27,794 bases of DNA from a virus, in the IMG/VR virus record IMGVR_UViG_3300042554_000177, positions 1-27,794 of that record. The stretch is one strand, 5' to 3'. The notes under the pieces are model-generated. The model was given only the letters and a program-made list of their open reading frames with translations. It was not told the origin of the DNA and ran no database searches. This document shows, in pieces, positions 16,875-23,571 of the stretch; position 1 is the stretch's first letter, and the number at the start of each line of letters is the position of its first letter. The translations under genes were made by a program, and so were the position numbers.

Positions 16875-17063
16875 TTAACGCTCGGCGGTCTTTCCCGCCT
16901 GCCCACCAGGCCGCTTGGGAGTGCGGTTCTCTGGTATTACTTGCTCCCGCTGCACGACATATTGCTCGTACAGTACCGCCCGACCTACCACCTCATTAGG
17001 CGGTAGATCAGACCGATGCGCTAATTTTAAACACTCTAGCCTAATTTGTGCAATATCCATCAT
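16875..17063 (-). CDS. Small conserved protein between scaffold and capsid (62 aa)
   Basis: Reads MMDIAQIRLECLKLAHRSDLP, then NEVVGRAVLYEQYVV, and a basic/proline tail (TPKRPGGQ). The 'I-R-L-E-C-L-K-L-A ... P-x-E-V-V-x-R-A-x-x-Y' pattern is found in small proteins encoded near capsid genes of many phages; its job is unknown. The first ATG overlaps the scaffold stop as ATGA, and a second ATG follows directly. It is read efficiently only if coupled to scaffold translation, since no good Shine-Dalgarno is present. Confidence 0.7.
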   Translation of the reverse strand: MMDIAQIRLECLKLAHRSDLPPNEVVGRAVLYEQYVVQREQVIPENRTPKRPGGQAGKTAER

Positions 17064-17893
17064 CCTGGATACCCAGCACGCATTAGGCGCTCCATCTCAG
17101 CCCTTGCATCAGCATCGCCGCCCAGGTACTTAGCAGTCCAGCCCGGATCGTTTTTCAACTGACCAATGCGGACACGGGCAGCCTCTGGTGACATGCCAAA
17201 CCGGCCAGCCCCAGCGCCATCAACAAACGAATCCTCACCCATGCCACGGCCAATCTTGGCAAAGAATTGCAGCATCTGCTTAGTGCCTAGTGCGCCTTCC
17301 ATCTTTTCCAACATGTCCTGCTCTACCCCAAACTGCCGGGCAGCGCGGCGGCCAGCCTCGATGTTCAGGTCATAATCCTTGCCCCATTCCTGGCGCAATG
17401 TCATCAATTCGGCCTCTGCGTTGACAGCATTTTCCTCTTGCTGGCTGCTTGCCATCATCTGCTGCTGGGAATTCCACCACTCAGCCAGACCCTGGGCCTG
17501 CTTGGCATTAAGGCCCAACTTGTGGAATTCGCCTGCAGCCATCTTGGCAAACTCGCCGGTATCGCCATCAGGCACGGGCAATTTGTATTCATCCGGGCTT
17601 TTTGGCCTGCCTAGCCGGTCATAGACCTGGCCCCACTCATCAGCGGCTGCGTCATCCTTTGGCAGCACCAGACCCCGGCCAGCCTTATCAGCACCCAGGA
17701 ATTTTTCCAGATTGATATACCCGGTAATTGCGTCACCCGGATCTTTCCAGCCCTTGTTTTCTACAAACCCTCTTATGTCCTCTGCGTAGCCCCCGTACCA
17801 AGATTGCTGTTGACCATTGGCTTGAGCGCCTTCGCCTGCGGGCGCTGTGCCTGCAGGGTTGCCAGCGGGTGCTGACCCTGTACCTTGATCCAT
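17060..17893 (-). CDS. Capsid scaffold protein (277 aa)
   Basis: Hydrophilic, acidic protein just upstream of the capsid gene. The N-terminus is a low-complexity Gly/Ala/Pro/Gln stretch. It is followed by the pattern GWKDPGDAITGYINLEKFLG with VLPKDDA and GRPKSPDEYKLP, very typical of podovirus scaffolding (the 'W-K-x-P-x-D-x-x-x-S/G-Y-x-x-L-E-K-x-x-G ... P-x-x-Y-x-L' layout). A long helix with AEWWNSQQQ follows, then LRQEWGKDYDLNIEAGRRAARQFG and PEAARVRIGQLKNDP at the C-terminus. GAGG lies six bases before the ATG. The C-terminal helices probably bind the capsid protein, by analogy. Confidence 0.85.
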   Translation of the reverse strand: MDQGTGSAPAGNPAGTAPAGEGAQANGQQQSWYGGYAEDIRGFVENKGWKDPGDAITGYINLEKFLGADKAGRGLVLPKDDAAADEWGQVYDRLGRPKSPDEYKLPVPDGDTGEFAKMAAGEFHKLGLNAKQAQGLAEWWNSQQQMMASSQQEENAVNAEAELMTLRQEWGKDYDLNIEAGRRAARQFGVEQDMLEKMEGALGTKQMLQFFAKIGRGMGEDSFVDGAGAGRFGMSPEAARVRIGQLKNDPGWTAKYLGGDADARAEMERLMRAGYPG

Positions 17894-17894
17894 A

Positions 17895-18182
17895 TTATTC
17901 CTCTTTTTCCTCTAGGTTAATGACTGCCCGATCCTCCAGGTGGAGGTGGGCCATTATTCGCAGCCAGACTTCCCGCCTGCCTTCGGCCATAGCCGTGGCA
18001 ATTGGATCAACTGAACGCGAAACGGGTGACACGACCACCGTGGATGCGGTGGCCCTGCAGAATTTTTTAAGGTCAGCCAGGACAATCTCACCGTCCGGGT
18101 TTAATTGCCCACTTTCAGCCAAAAACATCCGGCGGTAGGCGTACTTTCTTTTGCGTATCCGTGCCAGTAATTTTTCGATCAT
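17895..18182 (-). CDS. Bbp19-like phage protein (95 aa)
   Basis: Small protein starting MIEKLLARIRKRKYAYRRMF, then ILADLKKFC-like text (IVLADLKKFCRATAST) and EGRREVWLRIMAHLHLED. The layout 'YRxxF ... G-x-x-V-L-x-D-L-x-x-F-C ... D-P ... EGRR-x-x-x-x-R-I' is the Bbp19-like family, found directly after portal genes in BPP-1-type and many other podoviruses. No mechanism is known. The ATG overlaps the portal stop as ATGA, so translation is coupled. Confidence 0.8.
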   Translation of the reverse strand: MIEKLLARIRKRKYAYRRMFLAESGQLNPDGEIVLADLKKFCRATASTVVVSPVSRSVDPIATAMAEGRREVWLRIMAHLHLEDRAVINLEEKEE

Positions 18183-19822
18183 AAGGGCAACGGAGCAGGT
18201 ACTTGACCGGACATTGCCTGAGTTTCAGCCAAAGTCTTAGCCGATTGCGACAGAACCGGCGCTGCGGCCAGCAATTGCTGCGCTTGGGATTCTTCGGCCT
18301 GGGCTTCCTTCATAGCACTAATTTCTTCCTTAGTACGCAGGATCTTAGCCGGTACGCCATTGATCTCGCTTAACTCACGGGCAATCTCTTCTGGCTTAAA
18401 AATCATCATTACAGACGGATCGATCTGGGCCAACGGCGCAACAGCCTCCAGGGTACGCAAAATCGCCACACCCTCTTCAGCCCGCTGCGCCCGGTTCAAT
18501 GGTGACACATACTCAATTTCAATCTCGCCACCAATCTCAGCCAGCGCCTCCGGCATAGCAGGCAAAATGCCAGCCCGTGCCAGGATGTCCAGTTCCCGCT
18601 CAATCATTGGGCCAAGCATCTCAGACTGTTGGCGGCCCATTGTCGGAGCCAGCAATGCCCCCTTTTCCTGGGCGCGGAGCATGGCCTCTGTTGCTGTCAT
18701 GTTGGGCGCTTCTACCAGGATCTGGAACAGGGTAATCAGGAATGCGTCATTGATAACTTTGCGGCGCTGCTCCATCATGTCCATGCCAATGTCAACACGC
18801 GCTCCGGTCTCAAGCGGGCGCACCATCTGCTCACCGCGCTCGTTTACTCCACCGTAGTTCAATGCGCCTGGCCGAGTGTTAAACGCCTGCAGCACACCAT
18901 CTTCCTGCAACAGCAAGGGTGGATCAACAATTTTGTGCGCTGCACGCATCACGGTCTTGCTCATCTCGTTGATCATCTTGATGTCCGGCAGCACAGTCAT
19001 TGCCGGGCTGCGTCCATAAATCTCTTTTGGCGCGGTGACATACCGGCTTACGGCATATGGAAACGACTGATAACCACCGGCAGACAGGATCTCGCGGGTA
19101 TCGGTGCTGACATAGTAGGACGAAAACGGCATGCCCATATAGTCTTTGCGGCCAGCCATGCGATCCATGTTGGGCTTAACGCAATGGATAAACTCAAACT
19201 TCTGCTCTGGATTCTTTTCTAGGGCTGTCCGTACCTTTTCCGGCACTTTGTCATAGCCCCAGCGCTGCGCTGCCTGTCTGGCAGTAAACTCAAACTTCCG
19301 GTTGACCTTATCAATCACCCCGGCATGGTTCTCAGCAAAGTAAATCTCAGACAGATGGATTGATTTGTACCGAATGCCAACGCCAACAATGTCATCGATC
19401 AGTAGCGCTCCGCTGCCAAACGCGCCCAGCGACATGTAGTTCTCATGGGCCTGGCTGGCAAAGTTAGACTTTGGGCTGTACCGAACCTGAAACAATATCT
19501 CTGTCACTTCATCCAGATATGCCTGGATCTCAGGATCATCAGACAACCCTGGCGTGGTGACTTTCAACTTATGCCAGCGCTGCGTCCTGGGTGTCAGCAT
19601 AGATTCCATCGCGGCAGCAAAGCGCTCCAGCGCCAGGCCAGCCGTGGCATCAAATACTTTTTCGGTGCGCTTCTCGCCTTCGGTCTTATCTGTTGCGGCA
19701 AAATAATTCTGCCTGGGCAGCACTCGCTCCGCTATTTCGCGCCAATGTTCTTCCCATACTCCACGGGCAGATACCATCTGCTCATGTTCCCGGATTATCT
19801 CGTCAGCGCGTGAATCGGCCAT
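18179..19822 (-). CDS. Portal (head-to-tail connecting) protein (547 aa)
   Basis: Podovirus portal of the PF12236 head-to-tail connector type. N-terminal helix followed by WEEHWREIAERVLPRQNYF, DATAGLALERFAAAMESMLTPRTQRWHKL, a middle part with MPFSSYYVSTDTREIL, YPYAVSRY-like FPYAVSRYVTAPKEIYGRSPAM and VLPDIKMINEM, and a C-terminal NMTATEAMLRAQEKGALLAP plus SPLNRAQRAEE. All are landmarks of this family. Twelve copies form the ring at one capsid vertex through which DNA enters and leaves (family knowledge). AGGA lies nine bases before the ATG. The C-terminus is Gln/Ala-rich and probably forms the barrel helix. Confidence 0.92.
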   Translation of the reverse strand: MADSRADEIIREHEQMVSARGVWEEHWREIAERVLPRQNYFAATDKTEGEKRTEKVFDATAGLALERFAAAMESMLTPRTQRWHKLKVTTPGLSDDPEIQAYLDEVTEILFQVRYSPKSNFASQAHENYMSLGAFGSGALLIDDIVGVGIRYKSIHLSEIYFAENHAGVIDKVNRKFEFTARQAAQRWGYDKVPEKVRTALEKNPEQKFEFIHCVKPNMDRMAGRKDYMGMPFSSYYVSTDTREILSAGGYQSFPYAVSRYVTAPKEIYGRSPAMTVLPDIKMINEMSKTVMRAAHKIVDPPLLLQEDGVLQAFNTRPGALNYGGVNERGEQMVRPLETGARVDIGMDMMEQRRKVINDAFLITLFQILVEAPNMTATEAMLRAQEKGALLAPTMGRQQSEMLGPMIERELDILARAGILPAMPEALAEIGGEIEIEYVSPLNRAQRAEEGVAILRTLEAVAPLAQIDPSVMMIFKPEEIARELSEINGVPAKILRTKEEISAMKEAQAEESQAQQLLAAAPVLSQSAKTLAETQAMSGQVPAPLPL

Positions 19823-19825
19823 GAT

Positions 19826-20350
19826 TTATCGTCCTAGTAACTGTCGAACACCAACATCAACATCGCTGCTCAACTCACCGGCCAAGATATTAGATGCCTT
19901 TGCACGGCGGCGGCGCACCATATCCAAGGATTCTGCTGCAGCGCGGGCTGTATCTATTTGCGGCCCTTTGGCAATGTCGGCTTCTTTTTGAAGTTCTGCT
20001 GCTGATTTTTGTGGTGGCGGAGGTGGAGGCTCAGGCGGCTTGAGGCCAAGAGCGCCAGCAACCGTTCCCACCACAGACTTAACCGCTCCTGTGACTGCTT
20101 TAAAGGCTTTTTTGAGGAAAAATTCTGGGTAACCGGTTTCGGGGTTAATTTTGTTTTTCTCGTGACCAACGGTAAATTCCTCCATGTCAACATCATAGGA
20201 TTCAAACAATGCCTTGATCACCTTTTGTGCGTCCGCATTGTCAGCAATCTGTCGAGGAATAACAATCTCGCCAGCCGTTAAATGCCCAACCAGGCTGTCG
20301 GTATCGCGGCCAGCCTCTTCAATCTCTTCAAGCATATCCTCGTCTGGCAT
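19826..20350 (-). CDS. Unknown phage protein with shared C-terminal motif, paralogue C (174 aa)
   Basis: N-terminal part (1-80) has LVGHLTAGEIVIPRQI and FTVGHEKNKINPETGYPEF, a conserved module seen in several phage virion-associated proteins ('H-L-T-x-G-E-x-V-x-P ... N-x-I-N-P-x-T-G'). Then come a hydrophobic, glycine/valine-rich stretch (85-103), a polyproline run (PPEPPPPPP), DTAR at 133-136 and the tail RRRRAKASNILAGE...RQLLG. The two genes upstream carry the same tail. I chose the ATG at 20350 with GGGAGA nine bases upstream; a longer frame starting at 20404 would overlap the upstream gene. It lies directly before the portal. Function unknown. Confidence 0.75.
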   Translation of the reverse strand: MPDEDMLEEIEEAGRDTDSLVGHLTAGEIVIPRQIADNADAQKVIKALFESYDVDMEEFTVGHEKNKINPETGYPEFFLKKAFKAVTGAVKSVVGTVAGALGLKPPEPPPPPPQKSAAELQKEADIAKGPQIDTARAAAESLDMVRRRRAKASNILAGELSSDVDVGVRQLLGR

Positions 20351-20351
20351 C

Positions 20352-20636
20352 TTATTCTCCCAGTAAACGCTTCTGACCAACATTAGTATTACCTGCTGCC
20401 TCACCCATTAGGATGTTGGCTGCACGGCCACGGCGGCGTGTGCCTGCCATTGCGCCAGTAGCGCCAAGACCAGCGGCCTGCGCTGCTGTCGCTGCTGCTG
20501 CCTGGGCTGCAGGTGCTGTTGGTGCTGCAGGCTTTGCTGGTTCGGCTGCAGCAGTACCGCTGCTAGATGATTTTCCCGTAATTACTTGGGCAACCGTTTT
20601 AGGAATGTTCGCAACTGCTTTTGATACTCCACCCAT
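20352..20636 (-). CDS. Alanine-rich protein with shared C-terminal motif, paralogue B (94 aa)
   Basis: Low-complexity protein: short N-terminal helix (AVANIPKTVAQVITG), a long Ala/Pro/Thr/Gln linker (about 25-65) and the tail RRRGRAANILMGE...QKRLLGE. GGAGG lies five bases before the ATG and the gene starts two bases after paralogue A. The tail lines up with those of its two neighbours. The middle looks unfolded. No enzyme motif. Probably a virion or assembly factor, judged only by its place between terminase and portal. Confidence 0.7.
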   Translation of the reverse strand: MGGVSKAVANIPKTVAQVITGKSSSSGTAAAEPAKPAAPTAPAAQAAAATAAQAAGLGATGAMAGTRRRGRAANILMGEAAGNTNVGQKRLLGE

Positions 20637-20637
20637 A

Positions 20638-20847
20638 TCAACCTCCCATTAGTTTATTTGTGTCCCCACGCTCAACTAATTCGCCTGTGGGTTCATCAGA
20701 AAGAATTGTCGCTGCGCGACCTTTGCGCCTTCTCAACATTTTGTCGCGCTCTTGCTGCGCCTGGCGTGCAGTATCAACTGTAGGTGGCGGTGGCGGCGGC
20801 TCTGGTGGCGGCGGCGGTGCTGGCATCTTGGGCTTTAGAAATCCCAT
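20638..20847 (-). CDS. Proline-rich protein with shared C-terminal motif, paralogue A (69 aa)
   Basis: Starts MGFLKPKMPAPPPPPEPPPP, then TVDTARQAQQERDKMLRRRKGRAATIL and ends NKLMGG. It shares polyproline, DTAR and the R-R-R-x-G-R-A-x-x-I-L motif with paralogue C, and the tail with paralogue B. AGGAG lies seven bases before the ATG, nine bases after the large terminase stop. Small proline-rich proteins with this 'GRA-x-x-I-L' tail occur beside terminase or portal genes in other phages; none has an assigned role that I know. Confidence 0.72.
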   Translation of the reverse strand: MGFLKPKMPAPPPPPEPPPPPPTVDTARQAQQERDKMLRRRKGRAATILSDEPTGELVERGDTNKLMGG

Positions 20848-20856
20848 GTTCTGCTC

Positions 20857-22086
20857 CTAAGAAAAAATCTCATACTCACTAACAGCCTGGCGTGGACGAG
20901 CCTCAACCCGTCTGTTCGCCCTGCGTGCGTTCTCTAATGCATAGCGCAGCGCATCGATGACATGATTTTCTTTGTCCTCTAATTGCGGCAGCACTTCCCC
21001 TGTCATTTTATCCACCTTATAGGAATAAAGCGATAGTTCGTCAATTGTATGCTTACAGCGCGGATGCACAACTATTTCAAAAGATTTTAGCCATTCGATC
21101 CCATCCTCGACTGACTTTGGCCCTTTGATGGCTGCATTGATCCTGGGGAACCCGTTCTTTCTCATGTGGCTGATGGTCTCTGGCCTGGCTGAATCAGCCG
21201 TGATCGGCCACTTTTCGGCCTCCGGCACGGTCATAAACAGGTCTGGCGTGTTGACAATCTCGCAGCCAACCATGTATGCCTCATAGTCCACATACAGTTT
21301 ACGGCCCGTTATGTAGCAACGCACCAGGACTGTCGGATCTGTGGCAAACCCCCAATCAGCGCCAAAGCGCAGCACGGCATTGACATCGGTCTCAAACTCT
21401 TCAATTCGCCAATTGTGGAAAACCTTGGCCTCGCTGTTGGTCAGGTAGCCGCCCATCCAGACATGGTTAAATTTATCTGGATCGCGCCCCCGGTCATACT
21501 CCATTTCTTCCCGCAGCACATCAGGAAACCAGGGATTGTCCGAGTAATTGACTTTGACCACGGATGCATCTGGCGGTGGATTGTCACCCCGCAGCAGCAT
21601 GTCAACAGGATCTGTGGCCTCGCGTGGGTTCCATGAGAACCACAACTCGCTGCCTGGCTTACGGATGGTGGGCCGCAGCAGGTCAATCGATACCTGGCTC
21701 ATAGATTGCGCCTCTTCCACCCAGGCCCGGTCAAACCCTTCCAGCGACTTTATGGAATCTGCCGTGTGGTTCTGCATACCCTGAAAGATAATCAGGCCAG
21801 GCCCGCGCTTAGACTTGATCATTGAATCCTGGACATCAAAGTAAGCGCCAGCATTCAGGTCTTGGATCTTGTTTTCTAGCAGCCGCTTGACCGATTGGTT
21901 CAGGGTACGCTGGATCTCCCGGACGCAAACCGAGGATTGGGCCTGGTTCCGGATATGTTCCTCAATCATCATTTCAGCAAAGAAATGGGACTTGCCCGAA
22001 CCCCGGCCACCCCATGCCCCCTTGTACCGGCTGGGACTAAGTAACGGCAGCGCCCATCTAGGCGTATCAATGTTTAGGATCGACAA
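20857..22086 (-). CDS. Terminase large subunit (409 aa)
   Basis: ATP-driven DNA packaging motor and headful nuclease. Walker A is GGRGSGKS at 26-33, Walker B with catalytic Glu is AWVEEA at 121-126, and the coupling motif is SWNP at 151-154. The RNase-H-like nuclease has FGADWGFATDPT (Asp244), ADSARPETI (Asp298) and NHVIDALRY (Asp378). This is the Terminase_3 (PBSX/Sf6-like) type, short at 409 residues but complete. The only good start is a TTG at 22086: a TAA stands five codons upstream in frame, and no ATG or GTG occurs before the Walker A motif. It overlaps the small terminase by 20 bases, which suggests coupling. Confidence 0.95.
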   Translation of the reverse strand: MSILNIDTPRWALPLLSPSRYKGAWGGRGSGKSHFFAEMMIEEHIRNQAQSSVCVREIQRTLNQSVKRLLENKIQDLNAGAYFDVQDSMIKSKRGPGLIIFQGMQNHTADSIKSLEGFDRAWVEEAQSMSQVSIDLLRPTIRKPGSELWFSWNPREATDPVDMLLRGDNPPPDASVVKVNYSDNPWFPDVLREEMEYDRGRDPDKFNHVWMGGYLTNSEAKVFHNWRIEEFETDVNAVLRFGADWGFATDPTVLVRCYITGRKLYVDYEAYMVGCEIVNTPDLFMTVPEAEKWPITADSARPETISHMRKNGFPRINAAIKGPKSVEDGIEWLKSFEIVVHPRCKHTIDELSLYSYKVDKMTGEVLPQLEDKENHVIDALRYALENARRANRRVEARPRQAVSEYEIFS

Positions 22087-22447
22087 TTGTCCGCTTTACT
22101 TCCTCTACCTGCAGAGGCCCGCCATCTTTACCCGTTATTTCTGTCTCTTGCTTGTCGCTATAGCCGTGCTTGCTCAACAGCAACTTGGTAATCGTGCTAT
22201 TCAAATCCCCGGCGAGACCACCATTTATCAATCGATTTTCCTGAATCGATAGTAATTTCCTAATAATGTCAGAAAATTCCTCGTGTTCTTTGGCCCAGGC
22301 ATACATTGTTTCCCGGCTTTTGCCCAGGTAAATAGCCAATCCGGCCACCGATGGAATGACATCCCCGGACACCTTATAGTCCCCGGCAATATATTCCCTA
22401 GCCTTGTCAACACATTGCGGCCACTCTGGCGGTCTGCCTGCTCCCAT
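22067..22447 (-). CDS. Terminase small subunit (126 aa)
   Basis: DNA-recognition subunit of the packaging motor. It starts MGAGRPPEWPQCVDKAREYI, then SVAGLAIYLGKSRETMYAWAKEHEEF (helix-turn-helix-like), LLSIQENRLINGGLAGDLNSTI and the C-terminal KLLLSKHGYSDKQETEI. The phrase 'N-x-x-x-x-x-L-L-x-x-K/N-H-G-Y-x-D-K' is the hallmark of the P22 gp3/Terminase_2-like small subunits. The ATG overlaps the preceding stop as TAATG, with GAGGG five bases upstream. Confidence 0.88.
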   Translation of the reverse strand: MGAGRPPEWPQCVDKAREYIAGDYKVSGDVIPSVAGLAIYLGKSRETMYAWAKEHEEFSDIIRKLLSIQENRLINGGLAGDLNSTITKLLLSKHGYSDKQETEITGKDGGPLQVEEVKRTIVDPKH

Positions 22448-22635
22448 TACTTCCCTCTCAATTTCTTTGCGCCTGGGCTGCGCTCTCTCATAGCCCGGCT
22501 TAGTATCTTGCTGCCAGTATCGGCCTTGTTGTAATCCTTGGCTACTGATTGCGGCACGCCAACCTTCTTGGCAAACTTTGGGTCATGGGCGGCAGCGGCC
22601 ATTAGCCTGGCCTGGGCTGCTGATTTGCTTGGCAT
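22447..22635 (-). CDS. Small basic phage protein (62 aa), shared C-terminal tail
   Basis: Starts MPSKSAAQARLMAAAAHDPK, then FAKKVGVPQSVAKDY and the tail RERSPGAKKLRGK. The N-terminal part ('P-S-K-S-x-A-Q-x-R-L-M-A-A-A-A-H-x-P-x-F-A-K-K-x-G-I/V-P') is a widespread small phage protein found near terminase or portal genes, of unknown role. The tail is nearly the same as that of the gene just upstream. AGAGGATAAG precedes the ATG. Strongly basic, so DNA or capsid contact is possible. Confidence 0.75.
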   Translation of the reverse strand: MPSKSAAQARLMAAAAHDPKFAKKVGVPQSVAKDYNKADTGSKILSRAMRERSPGAKKLRGK

Positions 22636-22636
22636 C

Positions 22637-22825
22637 TTATCCTCTCAGCCTTTTAGTGCCTGGATTCTTTTCCCGGCCTATGATTTCGGCTGCTGTCTTG
22701 GCTGATTCCCTAAATGCTTTGGCTGTTGGCGCTCCAGGATCACCCGGTGATCTCATGCGCTCCCCAGACCCAGCCTCGATCCTGGCTCTTTTCTTATGGA
22801 TATTGGCATACAAACCTGGTTTCAT
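22637..22825 (-). CDS. Small basic phage protein (62 aa), first gene after the tRNA
   Basis: Starts MKPGLYANIHKKRARIEAGS, then GERMRSPGDPGAPTAKAFRES and ends REKNPGTKRLRG. The 'G-L-Y-A-N-I-H-x-K-R-x-R-I-x-A-G-S-G-E-x-M-R ... G-A-P-T-A-x-A-F' pattern is common among small phage proteins of unknown role. The start ATG has GAGGG five bases upstream. The longer in-frame reading from 22969 is false: it runs through the tRNA. Confidence 0.78.
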   Translation of the reverse strand: MKPGLYANIHKKRARIEAGSGERMRSPGDPGAPTAKAFRESAKTAAEIIGREKNPGTKRLRG

Positions 22826-22851
22826 AGTTCCCTCATTATATTTGGAGATGA

Positions 22852-22890
22852 CCCGGCACACGGTAAAATCCGTGTCTGGCTGAAGCCGGG
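22852..22890 (-). ncRNA. Nested hairpin between the tRNA and the packaging genes
   Basis: Ten bases after the tRNA CCA end (minus reading) the sequence can fold as two stacked 6-bp stems: CCCGGC pairs GCCGGG, and inside it ACACGG pairs CCGTGT with the loop ATTTTA. The nine bases TTCAGCCAG bulge out on one side only. No U-tract follows, so it is not a normal intrinsic terminator. It could guide tRNA 3' processing, protect the packaging mRNA or regulate it. Only the pairing is seen; the role is open. Confidence 0.4.
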
Positions 22891-22899
22891 CCACCAAAC

Positions 22900-22975
22900 T
22901 GGTAGCGGGTGATGGACTTGAACCACCGATCTCCGGTTTATGAGACCGGCGAGATAACCACTTCTCCAACCCGCG
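22900..22975 (-). tRNA. tRNA with CAU anticodon (tRNA-Met, initiator-like)
   Basis: Complete 76-base cloverleaf with an encoded CCA. Acceptor CGCGGGT/ACCCGCT, U8, D stem GAGA/TCTC with an 8-base loop containing GG, anticodon stem CCGGT/ACCGG with loop CTCATAA, five-base variable loop AGATC, T stem GGTGG/CCATC with loop TTCAAGT, discriminator A73. The first pair is a C1-U72 mismatch, and position 11-24 is A-U; both are features of bacterial initiator tRNA (which has a 1-72 mismatch and A11-U24). Of the three conserved G-C pairs of the initiator anticodon stem, two are present and the third is U31-A39. The C1 base is directly after the RusA stop codon. Elongator Met or Ile2 remain possible. Confidence 0.92.
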
Positions 22976-23317
22976 CTAGTAAATCGTTACCTTGACCATT
23001 CCCCCAATGCTGTCAGCAATGTCAACTAACCCATATCTAAACCGCCGGTCATTAGCGTCCAATGCGTCTGCCAATCCGTCCAGCCCAGACTTGATCGATG
23101 CCATCATGTTGTCCAGGTCTCGCGCCCGGCGATCAGGCGGCACAAACAAAATATCCAGCAGCACTTTGTCTTGATGCTCAATTTTCGGAACCTTTGCCTG
23201 CAATGTCAACATGTGCCATTCGTACCGATAAAGTTTCTTTTGCCTTGCCACCGCTGCCCAATGCGCCCTGGCGTTAGGACTTAGTATTGCCCTGGGCCAC
23301 GGGTAAATTATTTGCAC
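22976..23317 (-). CDS. rusA: RusA-family Holliday junction resolvase (113 aa)
   Basis: Structure-specific endonuclease that cuts four-way junctions. The active-site segment PPDRRARDLDNMMASIKSGLDGLADAL (given here only in outline: Asp67, Asp69, Lys76, Asp80) plus the later DANDRRF (Asp90) matches the RusA acidic residues and lysine. The usual family start (YPWPRAILSPNARAHW, 5-20) is also present. Length 113 is normal (E. coli RusA is 120). The start is a GTG at 23317, inside the end of the HNH gene, with GAGG four bases upstream. In phages it resolves branched DNA before packaging, which suits its place before terminase. Confidence 0.9.
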   Translation of the reverse strand: MQIIYPWPRAILSPNARAHWAAVARQKKLYRYEWHMLTLQAKVPKIEHQDKVLLDILFVPPDRRARDLDNMMASIKSGLDGLADALDANDRRFRYGLVDIADSIGGMVKVTIY

Positions 23318-23571
23318 AGCGCCTCGATAGTCTTAGCCAGCATGTCCAATTCTGTCATTTTATTGATCCGCATCATGGTCTTATTGCCATGCACACCCAG
23401 CGGCCCGGTGTGACAACTAGGACAGAGCGGCACGACCAACCAATTACTGGCCCGCTGCGCCATCCCCTGCCCTTCCCGGATATGGTGAACCTGTACCCCA
23501 TGTTCTCCGCATAAAACGCACGGCAATTCGGCCACTCGCCCCATATGACGGATCTCAGGTCTTGTTGCCAC
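23308..23571 (-). CDS. HNH nuclease, Ref-like (87 aa)
   Basis: Small zinc-dependent HNH nuclease. CVLC (18-21) and CPSCH (50-54) form the metal knuckle, with the catalytic VHHIREGQGM segment (His29, His30) between them and His61 near the end. The 'C-x-x-C ... H-H-x-R-x-G-x-G-x-x-x-R-A-S ... P-L-C' pattern is that of Ref-type RecA-dependent nucleases, and its place among NinB and RusA fits a recombination role. The start is the GTG at 23571 with AAGGA five bases upstream; it overlaps the zinc-ribbon gene by 17 bases and the RusA gene by 10. Confidence 0.8.
   Translation of the reverse strand: MATRPEIRHMGRVAELPCVLCGEHGVQVHHIREGQGMAQRASNWLVVPLCPSCHTGPLGVHGNKTMMRINKMTELDMLAKTIEALCK

Noticed and set aside
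22826-22850. Perfect TATAAT hexamer on the minus strand just before the first packaging gene
   Set aside because: There is no -35 element at 16-18 bases, and transcription from it would begin inside the Shine-Dalgarno of the gene it should serve.
22840-22899. A second tRNA after the tRNA-CAU
   Set aside because: The hairpin there has a 6-base loop and no acceptor or T arm, so no cloverleaf can be drawn.
22637-22969. A 110-codon frame on the minus strand starting at 22969
   Set aside because: Its first part is the translated tRNA. The real small gene starts at 22825 with its own ribosome site.
22900-22975. tRNA as a prophage attachment site
   Set aside because: No integrase is present in the window and the tRNA lies inside a continuous operon, not at an element border.
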